Origin: Streptomyces atroolivaceus
GTDB lineage: Bacteria > Actinomycetota > Actinomycetes > Streptomycetales > Streptomycetaceae
Assembly (NCBI RefSeq): GCF_000717025.1
Contig: NZ_JNXG01000025.1
Span: forward strand, 1-64,000
Direction of reading: 5' to 3'
DNA: 64,000 nucleotides
Of this stretch, positions 52,206 through 61,475 are shown in pieces. The position numbers and the translations under genes were made by a program. Positions within the stretch are counted from its first letter, which is position 1. Each line of letters opens with the position of its first letter. Under the pieces are notes generated by a model. That model was not told the origin of the DNA, did no database searches, and saw nothing but the letters and a program-made list of their open reading frames with translations.

Positions 52206-53990
52206 GTGTCCGACAGGACTGGTCTTCGCCTGCGCAAGCCGGGCGCCGGCAGGGAACCCGCAGCCTCAGCGCTGCTCACATGGCTCACCGACCCTCATTC
52301 CCCACAGCTCTGCATCCTCACGGGACCCACAGGCGCAGGCAAGTCCCACCTGCTGGCATGGCTCCTCGAGCACGGCGGCACAACCTCCCCAGACCCCAGC
52401 AACCGCCGCATCCACGCGGTAGCCCCGCTCACCGGCGTCGGCCTCCGCGGGGCCGCCTGGCTCCTGGCGGACCACCTGAGACTGCCAGCACGTGCACCCG
52501 GCGAACTTGTCGCAGCCGTCACCAGAGACAAGCGGCACACCGTTCTCATCCTGTGCGACCTGCACCTCTCCCACGCACCGGAAGCCATCCTCGAGCAGCT
52601 GATCCAGCCGCTCCTGCAGATCACCCACGTGAAACTGATCATCGAGTCCCGCACCGGAGCACCCTGCACCGAACAACTCCTCGGGCACACCCTGCAACCG
52701 GCGGTCATGGACCTCACCCACCCCCGATGGACCGACCCGGACGGCTTCCGCCGCTGGGCCCAGACAGCCAATTCCGCTGCCGACACAGAACACTGCTACC
52801 CGCTGCCCGGCCTGGCCGTACAGACCGAGCGGAAGACTGAACCCCAGTCCGGCCAGGCGCCCTTCGCCTTCACCGCCCAGTCCCTCGTGCAAGCGGACCC
52901 CCATACTGTCACCGCCTGGCTCGACCAACAGCCCGCCATCGCAGAACGAGCAAGCGACCTCGGCCGCGCCTGGCTACGCGCAGGCCAGTCCCTCTGCGCC
53001 TGCGACACCCCCTCGACCCGCGCGTTGACGCTGCTCGCCGCGCTCGACAGCACCACAGCAGCCGACACCCGCCGCGTCCTGCACGACCTGGCCCGACCCG
53101 AGCCGTGGCGCGTCGCACATACCTCCACACGGAAGAACACGAACTCGTACTGGCCCGGCCCCACAACCGCGCTCTGCACGGGAGCTGCCCGCTACGCACA
53201 GCGGGTGCTGTGCGCCGACCACCTCGGCGACGTACGCGTGCTCGACCACGCCGACGGCGCGGCCACAGGCCGGCTGACATCCAGCCACAACCGCCCCACC
53301 GCAGCAGTCCTTTGTCTTCCCGACGGAACAGTCGTCGCGGTAGACGACTTCGGTGGCGTCAGCCTCGTCGGTGAGGCTCCACCCAGCAGACCGGGCCTGC
53401 AAGCCCTGCTGGAACCCGAAGCAGAACCCTGGACACAACTACGCCGAGTCGCACTGACTTTCCCAACACGGATTCCAGGAGCGACGCTGACGGCTGCCGC
53501 GTCCCTGCCGGACGGCGCAGTTTTCGGAGACAGCAGCGGCCACGTCCACGCCCTTCGCCTGAAAGAAGACGTCGTCGACGTGACCTCCCACGTGCTGCAC
53601 GACGGCCCCGTTACCGCCCTGGCCGGACTCGCACTTGAAGGAACGGGCCCCACGCTCGTCTACTCCGGGGGGGCCGACGGCCGGATCCGGGCGTGGAGTC
53701 CAGGCACACCACCGATGCCCGAACCTCTGCTCCATCGGCCGGACCGTGTCGTCGACCTCGGTGCCAGCAGCGACGAAGGGCATCCCGCAGAGCTTGCAGC
53801 CGCTTGGGCCGACGGCCTGGTCCAATACATCAACCTCGACAGCGGAGTCATCCTGCCCTTCCGCCCGGGACCACCCGTCCGGGCGGTCTGCTGCCTCCGC
53901 ACCAGTGCAGGGGAGCCTCGCGTCATGATCGGCATGGACGACTGCATGACCACACTCGTTCCACATCCTCAACCCGCCCACAACGACTAA
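52206..53990 (+). CDS. P-loop ATPase with WD-like C-terminal repeats
   Basis: A 594-residue protein. Walker A GPTGAGKSHLLAWL (about 40-53), Walker B-like TVLILCDLHL near 118. From residue about 330 to the end, repeat-like β segments (RVLCADHLGDVRVLDHADGA, TAAVLCLPDGTVVAVDDFGG, LVYSGGADGRIRAWSPGTPP) suggest a WD40-like propeller. It resembles short STAND-type proteins. GTG 52206 has GGGGGAG upstream; the frame is open much further left but that overlaps the SUKH-4 gene. It is probably a sensor partner of the preceding deaminase fusion. Confidence 0.75.
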   Translation: MSDRTGLRLRKPGAGREPAASALLTWLTDPHSPQLCILTGPTGAGKSHLLAWLLEHGGTTSPDPSNRRIHAVAPLTGVGLRGAAWLLADHLRLPARAPGELVAAVTRDKRHTVLILCDLHLSHAPEAILEQLIQPLLQITHVKLIIESRTGAPCTEQLLGHTLQPAVMDLTHPRWTDPDGFRRWAQTANSAADTEHCYPLPGLAVQTERKTEPQSGQAPFAFTAQSLVQADPHTVTAWLDQQPAIAERASDLGRAWLRAGQSLCACDTPSTRALTLLAALDSTTAADTRRVLHDLARPEPWRVAHTSTRKNTNSYWPGPTTALCTGAARYAQRVLCADHLGDVRVLDHADGAATGRLTSSHNRPTAAVLCLPDGTVVAVDDFGGVSLVGEAPPSRPGLQALLEPEAEPWTQLRRVALTFPTRIPGATLTAAASLPDGAVFGDSSGHVHALRLKEDVVDVTSHVLHDGPVTALAGLALEGTGPTLVYSGGADGRIRAWSPGTPPMPEPLLHRPDRVVDLGASSDEGHPAELAAAWADGLVQYINLDSGVILPFRPGPPVRAVCCLRTSAGEPRVMIGMDDCMTTLVPHPQPAHND

Positions 53991-54074
53991 TAACAGCAGC
54001 TCACCACAGGCGTGCGCCCTCTACAGTGGATCACAGCGAAAGACCGGAGCGACCTGAACACGGGGGTGTGACAG

Positions 54075-55637
54075 GTGGGCATACAACTGCCCGAAGACCT
54101 GCGCGACATCATGGAGATGGTCGGCGTCGACTGGCCTGACATCGACGAAGACCAACTCACGGACACGGCCCGGGAGTACCGCGAGTTCGCCGAAGAGCTG
54201 CGGGACACCATCCGAGACGCCAACAGAGCCTGCAGCAACGTCCTTGCCGGACGCAGCAAGGGCCTGGCCGTGGACGCGTTCAGGCAGCGCTGGGGCAAGG
54301 TCTCCGGCCAGGACATGAAGCACCTCGCCGACGCCATGGACCTGCTGGCCGGCGCCATGGACACCGGCGCCGGGTACGTCACCACCTGCAAGATCGCGGT
54401 AATCGCCGACCTCAGCGCGGCCGCCGCCGCTGTTGCCGGGGGGCTCATCGGCGCCATCTTCACCGGCGGTCTATCCGCTCTGCTGGGAGCCGGAGCAGCC
54501 CTGGCCCTGAAGATGGCGGTCAGAGAAGCCATCGACCTCCTCGTCTCCCAGCTCATAGACCTCGCAGTCGAAAAGATCGAAGGCGAGATCCTGACGAAAC
54601 TGGAAGGCCTGTTCGACGACACGACCTCCTCTCAAGGCCACGACAAGAACGGAGCCCTCCTCCCGGAAGGGCTCGACTCGGTCGGCCAGGACCTCTGGAT
54701 CGAGTTCGCCGAGTTCGCCGACGCCATCGACCAACTCGGCAAGGAACAGGGAAAGCTCCACGACAAGAAGAAAAACTTCAAGGACAATCGGTCGAAGCGC
54801 AGCCTCGTTACGAAGAAGGACGACCGCTTCGCTAAATTTGGAGCCGCCATCGACAAGGCCGAGGACAAAGTCGAGGCCACCGCGCACTCCATGCACAAGG
54901 AGATCGAGAAGAACGTCACCGGCCTCGACAAGACCAAACGCAGCAACGACGAAACCGACAAACACGTCAAAGGTGAGGTCGATGCCTGCAGTCCCGGCAA
55001 GAAGGACGACGACGGCAAAGACGTACCCATGTACCTCCTCTCCAAGGACGGAACGGTTCAACAACTGCTCCCCGACGGTACGTTGAAGGATGTCGACAAG
55101 AAAGACACATCAGGAATCCATGACCTTCTTGAGTCCGACGGAAAGGCATGGCGACCGGAGAGCAGAGCTGAGAAGAGGGAAGTCGGCGTCCAGGACGACG
55201 AAACCAAAGTCGTCACATCAAGCCGCGTCGACCCGTACAAGGATCCACTGGGGCAGGCGACGCAACTCGCCCGCTACGCCAACAATGACTACGAGACGAA
55301 GCATAATTACGCCGCAGGAAGATATATTGACCCCTCGGACAAGAACAAAGAACTCATCCTCATCGGCCGAAGCGACCGCGGCATGCACTCCGAACGCGTC
55401 ATCGGATATTCTCTCATCCGTAGAGGAAAACAAGACGGGCTCGACGAAGTATTCACCGAACGGGCGCCATGCCAAAAACGCAACAGCCGCTGCGACGCAT
55501 GGCTCGCCAAACACTTCGGGGCAGACACCAAAGTAACTGACGCAGTCCCCTACGACCAGCTCAACGGAAACAGAGAAGAAGGGAACGCGCTACACAAGGC
55601 CTACGTAGACAAGTTGAAGACGGCGCACGGCCGGTAA
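54075..55637 (+). CDS. Polymorphic toxin with WXG100-like start and C-terminal deaminase
   Basis: A 520-residue protein. The N-terminal 100 residues are helical and LXG/WXG-like (TAREYREFAEELRDTIRDAN, FRQRWGKVSGQDMKHLADAM), the type exported by the ESX/type VII system. A glycine-rich hydrophobic stretch (GGLIGAIFTGGLSALLGAGA, about 120-140) may insert in membranes. The charged middle is rich in Lys and Asp. The C-terminus has MHSERVIGY (about 437) and FTERAPCQKRNSRCDAWL (about 463-475), the HSE and PC..C motifs of a nucleic-acid/nucleotide deaminase toxin. The end of the gene is relatively AT-rich, as expected for a swapped toxin tip. Its immunity gene follows by 25 bases. Confidence 0.85.
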   Translation: MGIQLPEDLRDIMEMVGVDWPDIDEDQLTDTAREYREFAEELRDTIRDANRACSNVLAGRSKGLAVDAFRQRWGKVSGQDMKHLADAMDLLAGAMDTGAGYVTTCKIAVIADLSAAAAAVAGGLIGAIFTGGLSALLGAGAALALKMAVREAIDLLVSQLIDLAVEKIEGEILTKLEGLFDDTTSSQGHDKNGALLPEGLDSVGQDLWIEFAEFADAIDQLGKEQGKLHDKKKNFKDNRSKRSLVTKKDDRFAKFGAAIDKAEDKVEATAHSMHKEIEKNVTGLDKTKRSNDETDKHVKGEVDACSPGKKDDDGKDVPMYLLSKDGTVQQLLPDGTLKDVDKKDTSGIHDLLESDGKAWRPESRAEKREVGVQDDETKVVTSSRVDPYKDPLGQATQLARYANNDYETKHNYAAGRYIDPSDKNKELILIGRSDRGMHSERVIGYSLIRRGKQDGLDEVFTERAPCQKRNSRCDAWLAKHFGADTKVTDAVPYDQLNGNREEGNALHKAYVDKLKTAHGR

Positions 55638-55662
55638 CGCCAAGCACAAGTAAGGTCAACCC

Positions 55663-56214
55663 ATGAGCTACTCCGTCAGTTCAGACGAGATCATCCGCCT
55701 GTTCGGACTCAAGGGAATCGTCATGTTCCCCCGAGAGGAACAACAGGATCCTGCCGAGCTGTCCCGCTCGATGCGCATCCTGCACGAGGTGGGCCTCCCG
55801 CACGACGACCTCTTCCTTTCACGTATGGACGTGAAGAATCCCAGCCAAGAATCCGTGTATCTCGGTGAGTTCCTCGAAACTACAGGGCGGCCCTACCCTG
55901 CCGAGGCGCAAAGATGGCTCGTCCTGGGCTACTTCAACGACTCCATCCTGGCCCTGGACCCCGACACCGAACACATCTATGCCTTCCCAGAAGGAAATTC
56001 ACGGCACCTCCTCATCCACCGTGATGTCGAGTCCCTGATCTACAGCCTCTGCGCGTTGCAGACCTATCATGCAGAGCGCGACGAAGCCGACGACGAGGAA
56101 GCCCTCGCGCAGCAGACACACGCCAAGATCAAACAGTTCGACGACACCCCCTTTGAGGACCCCATCTCAGAGTGGAACATCATCTTCGAAGAAATTTTCG
56201 AAGGCTCCTGGTGA
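55663..56214 (+). CDS. SUKH-4 immunity protein for the upstream deaminase toxin
   Basis: A 183-residue acidic protein. LFGLKGIVMFPREEQ, FLETTGRPYPAEAQRWLVLG, SILALDPDTEHIYAFPEGNS and RHLLIHRDVESLIYSLCALQ follow the SUKH-4 family, immunity proteins that bind cognate toxins. Placed 25 bases behind the deaminase toxin gene, the usual toxin-immunity order. The C-terminal 40 residues (EADDEEALAQQ..) are strongly acidic. Inhibition would be by direct binding in the cytoplasm. Confidence 0.85.
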   Translation: MSYSVSSDEIIRLFGLKGIVMFPREEQQDPAELSRSMRILHEVGLPHDDLFLSRMDVKNPSQESVYLGEFLETTGRPYPAEAQRWLVLGYFNDSILALDPDTEHIYAFPEGNSRHLLIHRDVESLIYSLCALQTYHAERDEADDEEALAQQTHAKIKQFDDTPFEDPISEWNIIFEEIFEGSW

Positions 56215-56555
56215 GCGGCCCTCAACCGGTGCTCCTCCAGCAGCAACACCGCATCGAGTCCGTGAGTGATAGATGACCATCTGATCCGTCCGACAAGGCC
56301 TACGGCCGACAGGGCTGGCGAGGTGTAGCAGCCCACTTGAGGCCGTTTCGCCGCCATCGAATCGGCCGCCGCCCGGCTGGCCCGACATCTCTGATGGTGG
56401 AAGGGTCCTTTCGTGTGCTCAGTGCGTAGGTCGACCTGCCCGCCCTGGTGCACCTCGCCCTGCCTGGCTTTCCGAAAGCCGTCATGGCGACCGCTGGTGT
56501 ACCCGCACGAGGAGTATCACCGCCACTCACCCGAGCCTTCACCCCGGGGACGCGC
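56215..56555. other. Intergenic region between convergent genes
   Basis: Lies between the immunity gene and the 3' end of the 338-residue hypothetical. No convincing gene or hairpin was found. Confidence 0.45.
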
Positions 56556-57572
56556 TCAGTTGGACCATTCCAGATCTCCTGTGTGCGGGTCGCAGGACCA
56601 GGATGACAGGAAACCTGTACAGAGCAGCAGATCCAGGACGCGGCTGTGATCGGTGGCGTCCAGCGCGCACGTCCGGGTGAGTGCCTCGGCCTCGATGCAG
56701 GTGCGGGGGTTCTCGCCCTCTGCGTAGGCGGTGAGGGTCAGGCCTAGCAGTCTTGGCGTTACCTCGAGGCCACGGAGCTGCGGTGTGCTGCAGACCCGCA
56801 GGGCCCAGTCCGCCGCCCGGGCCCGGGCTAGTCGGCCGGGAGCCTGGGACCACACGGTGGCGTCCAGCAGCTGAGCGGTGAGGCCCTGTTGTCGGGCCTG
56901 CGGCCAGCGTGGAAACACGTGCAGCCAGCCGGCGTCTTCCAGATCCTGGCGTGCATAAGCCGCGTCGTCCAGTCGCATGCCGCGCAGGAGGCCGCCAGGG
57001 ATGCGCACGTACCCCTGCGGGGTAGACCTCAGCGTGCACTGGAGAGCGATCAGGCGGGCTGTAGCGCCGATGTGTACGGGAAGAGCGACACCGAGGTAGC
57101 TGAGCATCTCCCGTACCCGCAATTGCTTGGACGGGCCGTCGGCGGGCTGTTGCCTCCGAGCCTGTCCATAGTTGGGCGGCAGAAGGCCGTTCTCCCGGGA
57201 GGCGAGAGCGGTGTCGGGAACCACAGCTGCGTGTCTCGTGGCGGCGGCGCAGGCAGCACATACATCGGCAAGTCGCCAAAGACGGCCGCCGTCCTCCCGG
57301 GCCAGGACGAGCAGGACCGGCCCGTCGCAGCCGCGGTGACGATGGTGCCAGCGGCGGCCGCGCGCATGGCACTGGCAGGTACGCAGGTGGGCCGGCAGCG
57401 TGTCACGGCGGGCGTGCTGGGCCAGGTGGGCCAGCACGCCGGGTACTGCCACCCGCGCGGCCGACGTCGAGGACAGACACTGGGGGCAGTGGAGTACTGG
57501 GCCGCCGAGCTCCGGGCGAAGCTGCACGGTCCAGGTCCGCCGCACTGCGAGATGCGTCGTGGACGGCCTCAT
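56556..57572 (-). CDS. Hypothetical cysteine/histidine-rich protein, 338 aa
   Basis: Not recognised by name. HCPQCLSSTSAARVAVPG, then LRTCQCHARGRRWHHRHRGC and LADVCAACAAATRHA give several Cys/His pairs in the first 120 residues, suggesting a zinc-binding domain. The C-terminal half is helical (LRVREMLSYLGVALPVHIGA, RGMRLDDAAYARQDLEDAGW) and ends with CTGFLSSWSCDP. ATG 57572. The gene is divergent from the XRE gene, sharing the operator-bearing intergenic region, so it may be controlled by it. Proteins of this look are found on Streptomyces plasmids. Confidence 0.65.
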   Translation of the reverse strand: MRPSTTHLAVRRTWTVQLRPELGGPVLHCPQCLSSTSAARVAVPGVLAHLAQHARRDTLPAHLRTCQCHARGRRWHHRHRGCDGPVLLVLAREDGGRLWRLADVCAACAAATRHAAVVPDTALASRENGLLPPNYGQARRQQPADGPSKQLRVREMLSYLGVALPVHIGATARLIALQCTLRSTPQGYVRIPGGLLRGMRLDDAAYARQDLEDAGWLHVFPRWPQARQQGLTAQLLDATVWSQAPGRLARARAADWALRVCSTPQLRGLEVTPRLLGLTLTAYAEGENPRTCIEAEALTRTCALDATDHSRVLDLLLCTGFLSSWSCDPHTGDLEWSN

Positions 57573-57650
57573 GAGGCTCTCTCTCTTCCCCTGACTTCAC
57601 TATGTGGGCCTGCCCAGGCGGTGCCGCTGCACAGGCAGTGGCCGCACAGT

Positions 57651-57734
57651 AGTGCAGACGTCTGCCCTCACGGCGCTGCGGTCACCAGCGAAAATAGGGC
57701 AGAGGTCTGCACTGACAGGGCAAGGCTCTGCACC
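57651..57734. promoter_or_regulatory. Three-site operator array for the XRE regulator
   Basis: AGTGCAGACGTCTGCCCT (57651-57668; its core GCAGACGTCTGC is a perfect palindrome), AGGGCAGAGGTCTGCACT (57696-57713, almost the exact reverse complement of site 1) and AGGGCAAGGCTCTGCACC (57717-57734, 15 of 18 bases as site 2). Start spacings are 45 and 21 bases, so sites 2 and 3 face the same side of the helix. The array lies between divergent genes and ends 13 bases before the XRE start. Confidence 0.75.
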
Positions 57735-57747
57735 TTCGACTGGGGAG

Positions 57748-58011
57748 GTGACAACCTTCCCGCCCGATCCAAACCTCATCGCCCTCCGCTTGGAGCTTGC
57801 GCGACTGAGGAGCGAACGCGGCTGGACCTACGAGGAGCTCGCCCACCGCAGCGGCCTGGCCAGACGCACTCTCATCGAGATCGAGCAGGGTCGCACCATC
57901 GGATCTCTCAAGAGCTGGCACGCACTCGCCCACGCCCTTGAGGTATCGGTCGACCACCTTCTTGGACGCCTCTGCGAAGGGCACGAGCCTCCCGCCTGCC
58001 CTGCCCGATAG
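57748..58011 (+). CDS. Small XRE-family repressor
   Basis: An 87-residue protein. LRLELARLRSERGWTYEELA, then HRSGLARRTLIEIEQGRTIG and LKSWHALAHALEVSVDHLLG are a complete XRE/Cro-type helix-turn-helix. GTG 57748 is chosen because it gives a minimal HTH protein; GGGGAG abuts the start, so the ribosome site is close. The array of palindromes directly upstream is its probable operator, controlling itself and perhaps the divergent 338-residue gene. Confidence 0.82.
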   Translation: MTTFPPDPNLIALRLELARLRSERGWTYEELAHRSGLARRTLIEIEQGRTIGSLKSWHALAHALEVSVDHLLGRLCEGHEPPACPAR

Positions 58012-58311
58012 CCCCGGAGCGGACTGTCCGCAGAGATCACCCGAACTGAGATCCCTCACGAATCCCTGTTCGTGAAAACGCATGGCAGTTCCCAGGGCAT
58101 GAGCCATCCGTAGGACAAATCGGCATGCTTGCCGCAGTCGACGGCGTGGCACCTGCCACCTTCACGCCATGCACCACAGCACCAGACCACGCCACCCCCA
58201 GCTCCCTCACTCCTCCTCCGAGGCACCCTCCCCGGAGACCGGGGTGTTCGGCGCCCTGAATGCCTCACCCCCTTCGACTGTGCCGCCCGCGCGCGCACAC
58301 TGCACCGTCAC

Positions 58312-59787
58312 ATGGAGCACCGGGTGCTGATTCCCACCGCCGAACAGACCGCAGCCGCCGACGCCTTCGAAGCCGGCGATCACCTGTCTCTACAGGCCGG
58401 CGCCGGTACCGGAAAAACCAGCACACTCGTCCTGCTCGCCGGCACCACTTCGCGCCACGGGCGATACATCGCGTTCAACAAGCCCATCGCCCTCGACGCC
58501 GCGAAACGCTTCCCTTCCAGCGTCACCTGCAAAACGGCGCACGCACTCGCCTACGCAGCAATCGGCCACCGCTACGCCCGCCGCCTGGGCGGTCCGCGCC
58601 AGGCGGGATGGAAAATCGGCATGGCCCTCGGCATCACCAGAAGCCTCCACATCGCACACCAAGAGGTATCGCCCAGGGCTCTCTCCCACGCGGTACTGCG
58701 CACGGTAACGCGCTACTGCCAGTCCGCCGACCCCGTCATCGCCGATCACCACGTCCCACCCCTACGCGGTATCGAGGACGCTGACCACCACGCCCAACTC
58801 GTCGACTGCGTAATGCAATTCGCGCGCAAGGCCTGGGCCGACCTGCAAAACCCCGACGCAGGCAGCGTCCGCTTCGACCACGACCACTACCTTAAAATGT
58901 GGGCCTTGTCCGGCCCTAGAATCGACGCCGACTACCTCCTGCTCGACGAAGCACAGGACACCAACCCCGTCCTCGAGCAGGTCTTCACCACCCAGCGCAC
59001 CCACGCCCAACTCGTCGTGGTCGGCGATTCCGCCCAAGCCATCTACGGATGGCGCGGAGCCCGCGACATCATGACCGGCTTCGACGGCACCGCACTCTCC
59101 CTGTCACAGTCCTTCCGCTTCGGCCCCCGCCTCGCCTCCGAAGCCAACCGATGGCTCGCCATCGCGAACGCACCCATCCGCCTGTCCGGCACCCCTGCCA
59201 TCCCCACCGAACTAGGCGCCGTCCAAAACCCTGACGCGGTGCTGTGCCGCACCAACGTTGGCGCCATGACCGAAGTCATGAAACACCTCGCCTCCGGCCA
59301 GCGCGTCGCACTGGCCGGAGGCGGGGAGAGCCTGCGCGCGCTGGCCACCGCCGCCCGCGACCTCAAAGAAGGCCGCCGCACTTGGCACCCAGAGCTGCTC
59401 CTCTTCCCCTCCTGGCGAGAACTTCAGGAGTATGCCGAGCACGACCCCGCCGGCCGCGACCTGCGACCGTTCGTCGACCTGATCGACGAACACGGCACGG
59501 AAGTAGTCCTCGAAGCAGTAGATCAGCTCGCCCCTGAAACGCACGCCCAGATCACCATCTCCACCGCCCACCGGGCCAAAGGCCGGGAATGGGAGCACGT
59601 GAGAATCGCCGACGACTTCCTCCCCCCAAAAGACACCGACGAGAAAGACGCGAACGGCGTCCCCGTTCCCGGCCCGATCGACAGGGCAGAAGCACGCCTC
59701 GCCTACGTCGCCGTCACTCGAAGCCGAAACCGCCTCGACCTCGGCGGCCTGTCCTGGATCCACCAACATCCCGATGGCAACCCGTAG
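58312..59787 (+). CDS. UvrD-like SF1 helicase
   Basis: A 491-residue helicase. Motifs in order: QAGAGTGKTSTLVLLAG (I), AFNKPIALDAAKRF (Ia), LLLDEAQDTNPVLEQ (II), VVVGDSAQAIYGWRGA (III), LSQSFRFG (IV), STAHRAKGREWEHVRI (V), RLAYVAVTRSRNRL (VI). It is shorter than UvrD (about 720) because the 2B subdomain is reduced. ATG 58312; the frame is open upstream but those residues look like leader. Similar small helicases are common on Streptomyces plasmids and phages. A role in replication or repair of the replicon is likely. Confidence 0.9.
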   Translation: MEHRVLIPTAEQTAAADAFEAGDHLSLQAGAGTGKTSTLVLLAGTTSRHGRYIAFNKPIALDAAKRFPSSVTCKTAHALAYAAIGHRYARRLGGPRQAGWKIGMALGITRSLHIAHQEVSPRALSHAVLRTVTRYCQSADPVIADHHVPPLRGIEDADHHAQLVDCVMQFARKAWADLQNPDAGSVRFDHDHYLKMWALSGPRIDADYLLLDEAQDTNPVLEQVFTTQRTHAQLVVVGDSAQAIYGWRGARDIMTGFDGTALSLSQSFRFGPRLASEANRWLAIANAPIRLSGTPAIPTELGAVQNPDAVLCRTNVGAMTEVMKHLASGQRVALAGGGESLRALATAARDLKEGRRTWHPELLLFPSWRELQEYAEHDPAGRDLRPFVDLIDEHGTEVVLEAVDQLAPETHAQITISTAHRAKGREWEHVRIADDFLPPKDTDEKDANGVPVPGPIDRAEARLAYVAVTRSRNRLDLGGLSWIHQHPDGNP

Positions 59788-61071
59788 AGCACACAAGCTC
59801 GCCGCCCACTGCTGGTGACCAGTGACGCGATCCGCTCAAGGCGGCACAGCCTGCTCGACCGCTCAAGAAACCACCACGCGGTCGTCGCTGAAGGACCGGG
59901 CGGCGGTCACCCCGCCAGTAGCAAGCAGCCTCGCCCACCCGCGGTTCGCGGCGTGCCGCGCCCTTCACCCGCACCCCCGATGTCGCGTACCTCGGGTTCA
60001 CCGAGGTACGCGACCACCGGCAACGTGCTCCGAGCCAGCCCACGACCGCTCATCACCGTGCGCGGACAGGTGATCCGCACGCGCCGCCACCCACCGGCCG
60101 AGCCCGTGCAACTGCTGCGCCTCAGCTCCACGCAACTGCGCGAACACTGCCCGGCCAGCCATTCCAATTGCACGCCTTGCATCGGCTTTGGCCCCGTGCC
60201 GCCGGCAGCCCCGCACGGTAGGGCACAACTTCGCCCACGCTCAGGCCCTGCGATAGCCCAAGTGCCACAGTCAGGCGGAATATGGGGCGGCCCACTTGTG
60301 AGGCTTGCCGCCGCGTCACGCGGGATCAGCGAGTACCAGCTCCCCGCCTTCGGTCCCGGCCCTGGTCCAGGGGCTCGATGACACCACGAAAGTCCACGCG
60401 ATACCCAGGATGTGCGCGCCGTCCGGACTGAAGTGAGGGACAGAGGCACGAGGTTCATCCTCCCGCGGTGCCCTGGGGGTGAGGGCAGGAGCGGGTCACC
60501 GTTCGGGCAGCGGCTGCTCCGACTGAAAGGCTTGGTTGCCTGTTTCGGGCCGGGACGGCGTTGTGACTGGGCGGTCACGTCGACCCTGTTGGTGCGGCGC
60601 GTATGTGCTAGGCGCTCAGAAAGTCGACGCCGCCACTAACGAGTAGCGCCCCTGTCGAGACACGCAGTGCCGCCCAGGCAGTGCAACCGCAGGCCAGGGC
60701 ACCGCGAATGCGAGAAGCGTACAGGCACCGAGTGCCGCAAGAGATCTTGGTCACTAGCACCCGCGCGAGACCGTCACGTACGCACAATTGCATGACGCAC
60801 CGAAACGATTTTTGAATCAGTCAAAAATGGGCGTCAGTGAACGTATTTGACCGAGAACCGATCGCTTCTAGTGGAGTGCGTGCCCCAGGCACACCGTATT
60901 TTCTCTGCCGCCGTGCCGGGGGTTTGCGACTTTTAGCCGATCAAATGGATAACGGCTGGTGCGGGGCTGTAGCGTTCCGTGACGCGAGTGGGGCCCCAGG
61001 CCGCCTTCCCAGCAACTCCAGGGCCCCCTCGTGTTCCACGACCAAGCACGCCTCTCCACAGAAGGAAGAGC
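59788..61071. other. Long region without a supported gene
   Basis: Nearly 1.3 kb. Open frames on both strands are Arg-, Pro- and Ser-rich and lack motifs. CTGGTGACCAG near 59811 could terminate the helicase gene. ATTTTTGA (60808-60815) and TCAAAAAT (60821-60828) form a perfect AT-rich inverted repeat around ATCAG, standing out in this GC-rich DNA; it may be an operator or part of the promoter for the following gene. Confidence 0.5.
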
Positions 61072-61344
61072 ATGTCTCTCGACCGCTTCATCGCTACCAC
61101 GCGCATTCCCCAGCGCGCGGCAGGTCACGACGCTAACATTCCGCGCTTTACAGCGGGCGAAACTCTCACGGCTGTCGCCTGGGATGTCACGGTCCAGATG
61201 GGAGCTTTTTTGGCTGTTCCCGTTCTCGCGATCATCCTGATCACGGAGTCCTGGGAGGAGCCCGCCGCGGCGGCTCTCGTCGGCGCCCTGTTCATGGGCG
61301 TGCGCCGCTCCTGCCTCCGCTACCAGCGCCTTTCCCTGAGCTGA
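61072..61344 (+). CDS. Small two-helix membrane protein
   Basis: A 90-residue protein. Residues about 38-60 (MGAFLAVPVLAIILITESWE) and 62-80 (AAAALVGALFMGV) are two membrane-spanning helices joined by a short acidic turn. The N-terminus (MSLDRFIATTRIPQRAAGHD) is basic and cytoplasmic. ATG 61072 follows AAGGAAG at good spacing, so it is likely translated. Function unknown; no family recognised. It stands before the zinc-ribbon/HTH gene. Confidence 0.65.
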   Translation: MSLDRFIATTRIPQRAAGHDANIPRFTAGETLTAVAWDVTVQMGAFLAVPVLAIILITESWEEPAAAALVGALFMGVRRSCLRYQRLSLS

Positions 61345-61475
61345 CCCAAGTCCGGTTTCTGCGCCACCCGTTGTGGGGGCGCAGCAGCGGGCACGCCCGC
61401 TCCCCTCGCCGACCGGAAGCTCATATTCCTCCTTTCGGCGAGGGCGCGGGTCGCGCGGTCGGGAAAGAAAACGGA

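Noticed and set aside
60000..60030. Possible Streptomyces telomere palindromes in the window
   Set aside because: No CCCGCGGAGCGGG-type end sequence or dense palindrome series was found here or near the window limits.
59907..60578. 223-codon minus-strand frame in the gene-free region
   Set aside because: Ser/Arg/Gly-rich, no ribosome site, no motif; codon positions lack the expected GC bias.
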